A DNA stretch of 64,000 bases. It comes from Bacteroidales bacterium. GTDB taxonomy: Bacteria; Bacteroidota; Bacteroidia; Bacteroidales; Tenuifilaceae. The notes beneath the pieces were generated by a model that had not been told where the DNA came from, ran no database searches, and saw only the letters and a list, made by a program, of their open reading frames with translations. The position numbers and the translations under genes are program-made. This document shows, piece after piece, positions 53,232 through 60,953 of the stretch (positions are counted from its first letter, which is position 1; the number at the start of each line of letters is the position of its first letter). The stretch covers positions 24,531 to 88,530 of the forward strand of contig JABFRB010000041.1 in NCBI GenBank assembly GCA_013141385.1, given 5' to 3'.

Positions 53232-54920
53232 TTATTTTGAACCCTCAAGAAAGTGAGTTTGAAAATCCTCCCATATTTCAGGTTTTAAATCCTTCAGTAT
53301 TCCATTTTTAATTTCTCCGCCATCCTGAAGAACGATTTGGTTTTCCTCTGCATAGTTTGCCCTTACTATAATAGATAGAAAATCCTTTAAGTGTAAAAAT
53401 TCCATTCTTAACCATTCCTTGTAACCCTTAGCTACGATTAAAAATTGAATATCTCTTAACCAGTTTGTTGGTTCTATCATATATATCCAACCCTCAGAGT
53501 AAGGCGATGAATTTATTATTGAAGAATTTGTGGAAAGTTTCTTGTTTTGTGCTTTAATTTTTCCAGATATAGGTGCAGTAATGTTTAATTGCTTACCCTC
53601 TTGAATAAGGGTTAGGAAGTGTTCTCCTTTTTTTATTGTCTCACCAGGGTTTTTCATTTTTATTCGGGTAATAGGTCCCGTAATATGTTGAAGAAAATCA
53701 TCAATGCCGATTCCAACAACACCATCTTTTTCCATAAAAGCCCAAGTATGAGATTTGTCAAAATAAAGGCCATCGGGCACTAAAATCGATTTCTCATCAA
53801 AAAATGTTAAGGGTATTGAATTAGCATCATTAGCAATATTTTTTTCACGTCTTACCCACTGAATAGTTATATCTACTATAAAAAACAAAGCAATGAGCGC
53901 TACTAGTATTAATACAGCAATTGGTATGGCTGAACGACTGTTAGAGGGTTTAACAACAATTTCTTTATTATACAATTTATCAATACTCGCTTGTCTTTGT
54001 CCAGAAGTAAGATCTACGAAACCATTTGGGTTTAGAAATTGTTGACCATTTGAGAGAACCCATGCTAGAAAAGCAATTTCATTATTATTTGTAGGCTTAA
54101 TAGACGATATTGAGTAAATATTTTTACATAAATCTTTTGGATATTTTCCAACCCAAACCCCTCGCAAAAATGTATTCAAATCTTGATATATCTTTTCATT
54201 ATAATCAATCTTACCATTTCCATTTTTATCAATTGGTAATAATCCAATACCCTGAACAATACTTTGATTATTTACATCAAGAATACTAGTAATCTCACAA
54301 AAACCTATTGCATATGGATCATTTTGAATTTCTAAAATCATTTTCGCTCCACTTTCAACATTAATTCCATTAATTTTAGTCCAATCTAATTTTAGAAAAT
54401 TCGCTATCCCTTTTTTGATAGATTCATTATTGACTATAAAATATTTAATAGGATTTTTTTGCCCGTTTACAAGGAGAGTACCCCAACTCTGCTTATTTTG
54501 GTCATCAATAAATTGAGAAAGTTTTTCCTGTGAAATACCTTGTTGGCTTATTTCATCGAAAAAAGGATTTCTCGAATTAATGATTGGTACAATTGCATCC
54601 ATGCCAACCACCATCTTCCAAACAGATTCATCGTTTATACTTGAATAGTACTCATTTGATATAAAACATAATTTCCCTTCCGAATTCAGAATACTACCAA
54701 TTTGAGGAGCAGTGAATTTACTCACCTTCATTCTAATTTTATGGTTTTCATTGCTATATTCTTTAACCCAATTAGATGTTAGATTGTATAAATCGGGGGA
54801 ACTCAAAATACTTATTGAATCTTTGAGGTTTAAATTATTACTCGCAAAAGCATTTTGATTGCTTACATTGCTAAAACATAGCAAGTAGAAAGCAATGAAT
54901 ATTAAAATTTTAGTTTTCAT
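53232..54920 (-). CDS. Phosphate-binding-protein-like / GcvH-like fusion
   Basis: About 562 aa with ATG at 54920, chosen because the signal peptide MKTKILIFIAFYLLCFSNVS begins there. Residues about 30-300 resemble a PstS-type periplasmic binding protein and include an EF-hand-like loop DKNGNGKIDYNE. One membrane helix (IPIAVLILVALIALFFIVDI) follows, then a cytoplasmic GcvH-like domain (FDKSHTWAFMEKDGVVGIGIDDFLQHITG; GKQLNITAPISG). First gene of the electron-transfer group. Confidence 0.72.
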   Translation of the reverse strand: MKTKILIFIAFYLLCFSNVSNQNAFASNNLNLKDSISILSSPDLYNLTSNWVKEYSNENHKIRMKVSKFTAPQIGSILNSEGKLCFISNEYYSSINDESVWKMVVGMDAIVPIINSRNPFFDEISQQGISQEKLSQFIDDQNKQSWGTLLVNGQKNPIKYFIVNNESIKKGIANFLKLDWTKINGINVESGAKMILEIQNDPYAIGFCEITSILDVNNQSIVQGIGLLPIDKNGNGKIDYNEKIYQDLNTFLRGVWVGKYPKDLCKNIYSISSIKPTNNNEIAFLAWVLSNGQQFLNPNGFVDLTSGQRQASIDKLYNKEIVVKPSNSRSAIPIAVLILVALIALFFIVDITIQWVRREKNIANDANSIPLTFFDEKSILVPDGLYFDKSHTWAFMEKDGVVGIGIDDFLQHITGPITRIKMKNPGETIKKGEHFLTLIQEGKQLNITAPISGKIKAQNKKLSTNSSIINSSPYSEGWIYMIEPTNWLRDIQFLIVAKGYKEWLRMEFLHLKDFLSIIVRANYAEENQIVLQDGGEIKNGILKDLKPEIWEDFQTHFLEGSK

Positions 54921-55405
54921 AGTCGTAAATTTTAAATTTGTCATACTTCACAAAAAAATGAAAGAAATTTTCACTTAAAAAAGATATTATCCACAATTAT
55001 CAGATTTACATATATTTATCAACACTAATATATAGTAGTCAATTTTAATGCCGAAAAAAACAAATCTTATATAATATTGTGCATCAATGCATTATCAATT
55101 ATATGTTTAAAATATTAACATAGTGAATTGTTTAATTATTAAACACCACATCCAGATTTTATACCTATATCGCTGATATTAAAACACATAATATCTCTGT
55201 AAGAATATTAATCAGATGTTGAATATTTCAACATTTTTAAAATTTCCATGCAATGAAATACATGCAATAAGTTCTAAAGCATTAATTTTCTTCTGGTCGG
55301 ATTGAGAAACGACAGTAGAGTCTTATATCTTCGTCTATTATCGTTTTGAAGTATATTCCTTTCTATTGATTTTGATATGATTCTTTTAAATCAGTAACCA
55401 TAGGC
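54921..55405. other. Non-coding upstream region of the electron-transfer cluster
   Basis: About 485 bp, very AT-rich, no frame of interest. I looked for a sigma-54 promoter (TGGC-N8-TTGC) on the minus strand and did not find one. Confidence 0.4.
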
Positions 55406-55848
55406 TTACAATTGCAGTAATAGTTCAAAATCTTTATAGGTAAGTCTAATCAGTTCACGATGAATTCTTGCATTAAAGATAATTCACTCATCCTGAATTA
55501 GTTTCTCTGCAACATAAACATCCATTCCGTATAAATTTCCAAAGGGTGGCATTGCACCTAGCTCACAATCGGGGGATAAATAACTGAATTCTTTATCATA
55601 GGCAATCTCTACTAACTTAGCGCTTATAGCTCTTTTAGCATATCCAAGTTAATTTTACTCAATGCAGGCAGTACCTCCATTATCATTTTCCCATCGGTTT
55701 TAAGGATTATTGTTTTTGCAGTTTCTTTTCCAGAGATATGTGTAGAAGCGGCTATTCATTGAACAGTATAAGCCAACGAATGGCTGATTGTAAAGAGCTC
55801 GATTTTATATCTATCCAAATATTCTATATATTTTGCAATGCTGTACAT
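55406..55848 (-). pseudogene. Decayed YbaK/EbsC-type aminoacyl-tRNA deacylase
   Basis: Minus-strand reading from ATG 55848 gives MYSIAKYIEYLDRYKIELFT, an in-frame TGA after YTVQ, then HISGKETAKTIILKTDGK. A frameshift occurs near 55627, followed by LVEIAYDKEFSYLSPDCELGAMPPFGNLYG, another TGA after IQDE, and RLTYKDFELL. This order matches prolyl-tRNA editing / YbaK domains. At least two stops and one frameshift make it non-functional. Confidence 0.82.
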
Positions 55849-56045
55849 ATCCTTTTTCCTTAAAGATTATTATGGAGATAAACCAAAATCAATACTGTAG
55901 CAAATAAAAAATTCCAAAATAAATATTAAGCTAATTGTGCTAAAGTGATAATATGATAATTTTTTAAAACTTCATCTCGCATTATCAATAAATCACAATA
56001 AACATTATACATTCGTGGTTGTTTTATGCTTGTAAAATTTCAGCA

Positions 56046-56975
56046 ATGGAAATTCCAATTCTTGATGTTAAAGATGTTCGTAAGCACTTTAAAGAGGTAA
56101 ATGCTGTAGATGGTGTTAGCTTTACAGTTGGTACCGGTGAGTTTATTGCCCTACTGGGACCAAATGGTGCGGGTAAAACCACTACTGTTGAGATGATTGA
56201 AGGGATTCAAAAGCCAACAAGTGGAGAAATTAGCATCTTGGGGTTGCAGTGGAACGGAGATGAGAGTAAACTTCGCAGGTTGATTAGCCTATCGCTTCAG
56301 GAAACCCGATTTATAGATAAACTGAGGGTAAGGGAAACTGTTCGACTCTTTGCCAGCTTCTATAATCTGCCCGATGCAAGGGTTGATGAGGTGATAGAGA
56401 TTGTTGATTTGGGAGAGAAGAGAAAGAGCTATGTTCAAAATCTTTCTGGTGGTCAGCGGCAAAAGCTTGCGCTGGCAATCGCTCTGCTCAATAACGCCCC
56501 ACTCCTACTACTCGATGAGCCCACTACAGGGCTGGATCCAACTGCCCGCCGTGAGATATGGAACATCCTAATGGATCTAAAAAAGAATCAGAAAACTTCT
56601 TTAATCCTTACCACGCACTATATGGAGGAGGCCGAATTTCTCTGCGATAGGATTATTATAATGGATAAAGGGAAGATTCTTGCTCAGGGGACACTTGATG
56701 AGCTGCTATCGGCTAATAATAGCAAGGAGATCATAGCCTTTTCAACAATTAGCAGTATTCCAGATAATTTTTTATGTGGTGATGGAATAGTTAAGCTCAT
56801 TTGGGACGATAAGACCAATAGCGGTAAGCTAATTGTTAGGAATATTATTGAGCAACTCCCCCTATTTTTAAGCAAAGTTAAGGATGCTGGTATAAAGTTA
56901 ACCCAACTCGAATGCCGCAAACTTACACTTGACGATTTGTTTATCTCCATGACAGGAAAACATCTAGGAGAATAG
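56046..56975 (+). CDS. ABC transporter ATP-binding protein (ABC-2 exporter)
   Basis: A 309-aa protein with ATG at 56046 (MEIPILDVKDVRKHFKE); an upstream ATG at 56019 is less likely. Walker A LGPNGAGKTTT, signature NLSGGQRQK, Walker B LLLLDEPTTGLD and the switch TTHYMEEAE are all present. The C-terminal 90 residues are the extension typical of drug/ABC-2 exporters. Works with the permease 58 bp downstream. Confidence 0.92.
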   Translation: MEIPILDVKDVRKHFKEVNAVDGVSFTVGTGEFIALLGPNGAGKTTTVEMIEGIQKPTSGEISILGLQWNGDESKLRRLISLSLQETRFIDKLRVRETVRLFASFYNLPDARVDEVIEIVDLGEKRKSYVQNLSGGQRQKLALAIALLNNAPLLLLDEPTTGLDPTARREIWNILMDLKKNQKTSLILTTHYMEEAEFLCDRIIIMDKGKILAQGTLDELLSANNSKEIIAFSTISSIPDNFLCGDGIVKLIWDDKTNSGKLIVRNIIEQLPLFLSKVKDAGIKLTQLECRKLTLDDLFISMTGKHLGE

Positions 56976-57033
56976 AAACTGTGTTAATATCTATTTAAGT
57001 AAGAATCTTTTCTATAAAAAACAACCAGAATAT

Positions 57034-58146
57034 ATGCTTAACAAAACTTTTATTCAACTTATACTTGTTCGGATTCGAGAATTTTATCGAGAACCTGAAA
57101 CTATTTTCTGGTCGTTACTTTTCCCTGTATTAATGGCTTGGGGTTTAGGTATTGCCTTCAATAGCAAGCCAGTTCAAACTAAGACAATTGCCCTTGTTTT
57201 TGCCGAAAATCAAAGTAAAGAGAGTTTCGAAATGCTTATTTCAAAAACATCTTTTGAATATAAGAAGGATTCATTAACTAATGATTATTACTACCAAATA
57301 AAATATGGGAATGATATTATCGGGTTAACCTATTTCAAAGTAAAGCCTGTTAATATGCAACAAGCCGAACTAATGGTAAAACGTGGAAATGCTTCATTGA
57401 TTCTTACCACAAACGAGAACAAGCTAGAGTACCATTTCGATAAATATAATACAGATGCTCAACTCTCATACCTACAAATAACATCACTTGTCAACGGCGA
57501 AAATCTATCAAATCAGCTGAGTGAAGTTAAGCCCATGACTGAAAAGGGTACACGTTATATTGATTTTCTGATTCCCGGTTTAATTGCGATGAACGTAATG
57601 ATGTCAACCCTATGGGGAATAAGCTACACGCTAATAGAAACCCGAACCAAAAAATTGCTTCGTAGAATGGTAGCAACCCCAATGCCCAAATGGGAGTACA
57701 TTATGTCACACATTACGGCAAGAATATTTCTATGTTTTGTTGAAGCTATAATAATATTTTCGTTTGCGTATTACTACTTTGATATTACAATTAAGGGAAG
57801 TGTTGCTGCATTTATAGTTCTATTTCTATCTGGGATTGTGGCATTCTCAGGCCTCTCGGTTCTAATTGCATCACGAACAGATAAAACGCAGGTTGGAAAT
57901 GGGATTATCAACCTGTTAGTAATGCCAATGATGTTGCTCTCTGGGATCTACTTCAGCTATCACAACTTTCCCGTTCAGGTTGTACCCTTTATTCAAGCCC
58001 TACCTTTAACAATGCTTGCCGATGGGGTAAAAGCCATTTTCAATGAAGGTGCTGGATTTATTCAAGTATGGAAGTATATTTTAATCCTTAACACTCTCGG
58101 CATCATTTCATTTACAATTGGGCTAAAATACTTCAAGTGGTACTAA
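57034..58146 (+). CDS. ABC-2 type transporter permease
   Basis: A 370-aa protein. One N-terminal membrane helix (FWSLLFPVLMAWGLGIAF), a large extracytoplasmic loop (about residues 50-175) and five further helices near the C-terminus (IDFLIPGLIAMNVMMSTLWGI onwards). This is the usual ABC-2 permease arrangement. Substrate unknown; export of a drug, lipid or polysaccharide-related compound is family-based inference. Confidence 0.88.
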   Translation: MLNKTFIQLILVRIREFYREPETIFWSLLFPVLMAWGLGIAFNSKPVQTKTIALVFAENQSKESFEMLISKTSFEYKKDSLTNDYYYQIKYGNDIIGLTYFKVKPVNMQQAELMVKRGNASLILTTNENKLEYHFDKYNTDAQLSYLQITSLVNGENLSNQLSEVKPMTEKGTRYIDFLIPGLIAMNVMMSTLWGISYTLIETRTKKLLRRMVATPMPKWEYIMSHITARIFLCFVEAIIIFSFAYYYFDITIKGSVAAFIVLFLSGIVAFSGLSVLIASRTDKTQVGNGIINLLVMPMMLLSGIYFSYHNFPVQVVPFIQALPLTMLADGVKAIFNEGAGFIQVWKYILILNTLGIISFTIGLKYFKWY

Positions 58147-58155
58147 ATTATTGTT

Positions 58156-58509
58156 TCAAAATGTAAGCACCTTATCACTTGAAATAACCCATTCCGATAG
58201 TTCAGCGAGATTGCTACGTACAGCACCCTCAACTAATTTTAATTCAGAAAGTCCTCGAGCATCAATACAAGAGCCACAAAGTTTAACAGGGCAGCCCTTT
58301 AAGGTTAAGCCCTTAATTAATCTTTCGATATTATAAAATCCATCAGGGGTTTTCTGATTGGGAATTGCACAGGTTACAGCATCCGCCATAAGGAATATTC
58401 TTACGTCGGCATCAGGAGAATCCTTCTTTACCTGATTTGCCAAACGTAATGCATTATATGACTTCTCACCTCCATAAGGAGCATCGTTCAATATGAATAG
58501 GAACTTCAT
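58156..58509 (-). CDS. DsrE-family protein
   Basis: A 117-aa protein starting MKFLFILNDAPYGGEKSYNALRLA; the ATG at 58509 is preferred over an in-frame TTG. Cys-containing segments DAVTCAIPNQ and CPVKLCGSCIDARG fit the DsrE/F-like family, some members of which carry persulfide sulfur. It is followed upstream by a CoA-binding and a TfoX-C gene on the same strand. Confidence 0.88.
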   Translation of the reverse strand: MKFLFILNDAPYGGEKSYNALRLANQVKKDSPDADVRIFLMADAVTCAIPNQKTPDGFYNIERLIKGLTLKGCPVKLCGSCIDARGLSELKLVEGAVRSNLAELSEWVISSDKVLTF

Positions 58510-58534
58510 TGCAAACAATTTAATTTTCTTAAAA

Positions 58535-58984
58535 TCAATTTTCTTTTGAAAACAAATCTCTTAAGAAACGATGGAATTTGTGAAGCCCCTTAACTGGCTG
58601 CAACCATAGAAGGGCGCACTCACCAGAAATCAGGCTAATGTTCTTACCCATCGTTATTGTCTCAGGGTTCTTTAAATTGCATCCTAAATGCATCCATATA
58701 TTTTTTACACCTTTATTAATAGCATCATTAAGAATATCCTTAGCCTTTTCACCTTTGATGATAATAATTACAGCATCAACGGTATCGGGCAATGAACTAA
58801 TATTAGGGTAACACTTAGTCCCATTTATTTCTGTTAGTTTGGGATTTACTGCCAAAACATTATAACCCCTTTCGCAAAATGCATCATATACCATTCTGCT
58901 ATACGTTTTAAGGTTACTCGAAACGCCAATGATGGCAATACATTTAGAATTTAAAAACTGTTCTACTGATTCTTTTTTAGTCAT
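58535..58984 (-). CDS. CoA-binding protein
   Basis: A 149-aa Rossmann-type protein: KCIAIIGVSSNLKTYSRMVYDAFCERGYNVLAVNP, then DAVIIIIKGEKAKDILNDAINKGVKNIWMHLG. This is the small CoA_binding_2 family found in many bacteria; the ligand is inferred from the family. The gene sits 10 bp from the TfoX-C gene and 25 bp from the DsrE gene. Confidence 0.88.
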   Translation of the reverse strand: MTKKESVEQFLNSKCIAIIGVSSNLKTYSRMVYDAFCERGYNVLAVNPKLTEINGTKCYPNISSLPDTVDAVIIIIKGEKAKDILNDAINKGVKNIWMHLGCNLKNPETITMGKNISLISGECALLWLQPVKGLHKFHRFLRDLFSKEN

Positions 58985-58993
58985 AATATTATT

Positions 58994-59245
58994 TTATAGA
59001 GTTTTAAATAATGTTTTAAGTTCTTCTTTCTTTGCAATACTAAGATTATGCCAACGAATACCCTGAACAGCACCCTCAAGAGCCATAAATTTACAAATAC
59101 AAGCATCGGTATAAATTGCTTTAATTCGCATAAAAGCATTCACAGCACCCACCTTTTTTAGCTCTTCAGCCGCTTTAATATCAACAGCAATCAACCTCTT
59201 CTCAAATTCAGCACCTATATTGGGGAGTTCTCTTAAACTGCTCAT
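58994..59245 (-). CDS. TfoX C-terminal domain protein
   Basis: An 83-aa protein. SLRELPNIGAEFEKRLIAVDIKAAEELKKVG is a helix-hairpin-helix-like TfoX C-terminal domain. The N-terminal TfoX domain is absent, as in many Bacteroidota homologues. First gene of a three-gene run with the CoA-binding and DsrE-like genes. Role unknown. Confidence 0.85.
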   Translation of the reverse strand: MSSLRELPNIGAEFEKRLIAVDIKAAEELKKVGAVNAFMRIKAIYTDACICKFMALEGAVQGIRWHNLSIAKKEELKTLFKTL

Positions 59246-59411
59246 ACCAATGAATATTTAAGTAGATAAAAATACTTAAAGACTTTTAATATTGATAAAA
59301 AAGAGGGGAATAATTATTTAGATGGGTAAGGAGACAAGTAAGGTTTTGAAATTTTATTAGATAAAAGAGATTAACTGGTTATGTTCATTAGTGAAGGATT
59401 GCAATGATAGA

Positions 59412-59825
59412 CTATACAAATCCTACAAATTCCATTCCTGGAGCATCCTTGGGACGAGGTTTAAATCCCTGTTTTAAATAGAATCCTTCCTTGCCTTTTG
59501 CACAGAAAAGTTGAATATCGGGTATCGAGGCCGATTTACATTTTGAAATAAGTTCTCCTAGAACAATTTTACCTATCCCGCAATTCTGAAATTCTGGGAC
59601 AACAATTAAATCAACAATTAACGCATGTAGTACACCATCAGAAACAACCCTTCCAAAACCAATTAATTTTGTATCGTTATATATACAAGCCAAAAACCAA
59701 CTATTTCTGAGGCTTTCATAGAGTAATCCAGGACTCATCTTATAATCAGCATTCCATCCTGTTGATTCAAAAAGTTCATAGTATTCAATTTTCTCTGGAG
59801 GATTATAGCTTATTGTAAGTTTCAT
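59412..59825 (-). CDS. GNAT-family N-acetyltransferase
   Basis: A 137-aa protein with the acetyl-CoA loop VVPEFQNCGIGKIVLGELI (Q/R-x-x-G-x-G/A variant), preceded by strand FGRVVSDGVLHALIVDLI and followed by IQLFCAKGKEGFYLKQGF. Acceptor unknown. Single gene with 166 bp on its downstream side. Confidence 0.88.
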   Translation of the reverse strand: MKLTISYNPPEKIEYYELFESTGWNADYKMSPGLLYESLRNSWFLACIYNDTKLIGFGRVVSDGVLHALIVDLIVVPEFQNCGIGKIVLGELISKCKSASIPDIQLFCAKGKEGFYLKQGFKPRPKDAPGMEFVGFV

Positions 59826-60018
59826 AATTTTACTCTTCTTAATGATATTTCTAATAAATATAAAGGATCAAACAAACAACCAAATATTATAAATAATTGT
59901 ATTCCATGATATTGCAAAATTATCTAGGGTTTAATGGTTGATTTATTAGCAAAGAAAGTGCACGAAATTGAACAAAACAAGCGTACGCTTTTAATTATGG
60001 ATGAGCAAATATTTCACC

Positions 60019-60951
60019 TCAATTTGGTTTAGGTATCAAATTATTGAGCGTGAAATCAATATCACTATATTTAAACTTAAAACCAGCGGAAAGTAATTTT
60101 GATGGTACTATATTTTGATTCGATAGTAATACCTCATTGGCCATCCTGCCAAATAATAAAACTAAAATGAATGTTGGTATTGGCATCCAAATGGGGCGAT
60201 TAATAATCTTACCTATTTTCTTTACAAAAAGTTTGTAGGAAATAGGTTGAGGTGAAACTAAATTGTATACCCCTTTATTAATAGTATTATCAATTAAAAA
60301 TTGAATGGCTCTAACGTGATCATCAATGTGTATCCATGACAATAGTTGTTTCCCGTTGCCAAGCCATCCCCCAATAAATAGTTTAATTGGACGTAATATT
60401 TCTTTCAAAAAAACTCCGTTGGTTGAGAGCACAATGCCTGTTCGGATAATTATAAGTCGACTTTTACTTTCTGCTTTAGCGGCTGTTTGCTCCCATTGCA
60501 TTACAACATTAGACAGAAAACCATCACCTGCTAATCCATCTTCATCAATCTTATTGCTGGAATTGTAGGGGTAATAGCCGATTGCCGATGCTTGAATAAA
60601 TACTTCTGGTGGTTCAGAGCAATCGTTAATGGCATTAACAATCGCATTAGTTGTATCTATGCGACTTTTCAGTATCAACTCCTTTTTCCTCTTAGTCCAT
60701 CTCATCGCCACCGACTCCCCAACAAGGTTAACAACTGCTTTGGAATTGTTAATTATCGCCGTTAAACTAGAAATATCAGCTCTATTCCAGTATTGAATTT
60801 GGACATCATTGTCAAACAACATTTTCGCCTTGGAAAGGTTGCGTGTTAAAACAACGGGAATCAATCCTTCATGAATTAGATTCCTAACAAGCTGCTGCCC
60901 TATAAGCCCCGTAGCACCTACTATAACAATTTTTTGTTGATTACTATTCAT
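60019..60951 (-). CDS. TIGR01777-type NAD-dependent epimerase/dehydratase
   Basis: A 310-aa SDR-like protein: IVIVGATGLIGQQLVRNLI, NLVGESVAMRWTKRKKELILKSRID, IQASAIGYYP and LLSWIHIDDHVRAI are the typical YfcH/TIGR01777 segments. The C-terminal DUF1731-like part ends LLSAGFKFKYSDID. Physiological substrate unknown. Its start is 2 bp after the receptor gene's stop, so both are probably co-transcribed. Confidence 0.9.
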   Translation of the reverse strand: MNSNQQKIVIVGATGLIGQQLVRNLIHEGLIPVVLTRNLSKAKMLFDNDVQIQYWNRADISSLTAIINNSKAVVNLVGESVAMRWTKRKKELILKSRIDTTNAIVNAINDCSEPPEVFIQASAIGYYPYNSSNKIDEDGLAGDGFLSNVVMQWEQTAAKAESKSRLIIIRTGIVLSTNGVFLKEILRPIKLFIGGWLGNGKQLLSWIHIDDHVRAIQFLIDNTINKGVYNLVSPQPISYKLFVKKIGKIINRPIWMPIPTFILVLLFGRMANEVLLSNQNIVPSKLLSAGFKFKYSDIDFTLNNLIPKPN

Positions 60952-60953
60952 GA

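Noticed and set aside
54921..56045. Sigma-54 promoter for the electron-transfer cluster
   Set aside because: The neighbouring activator makes one likely, but no TGGC-N8-TTGC match was found on the minus strand by eye.
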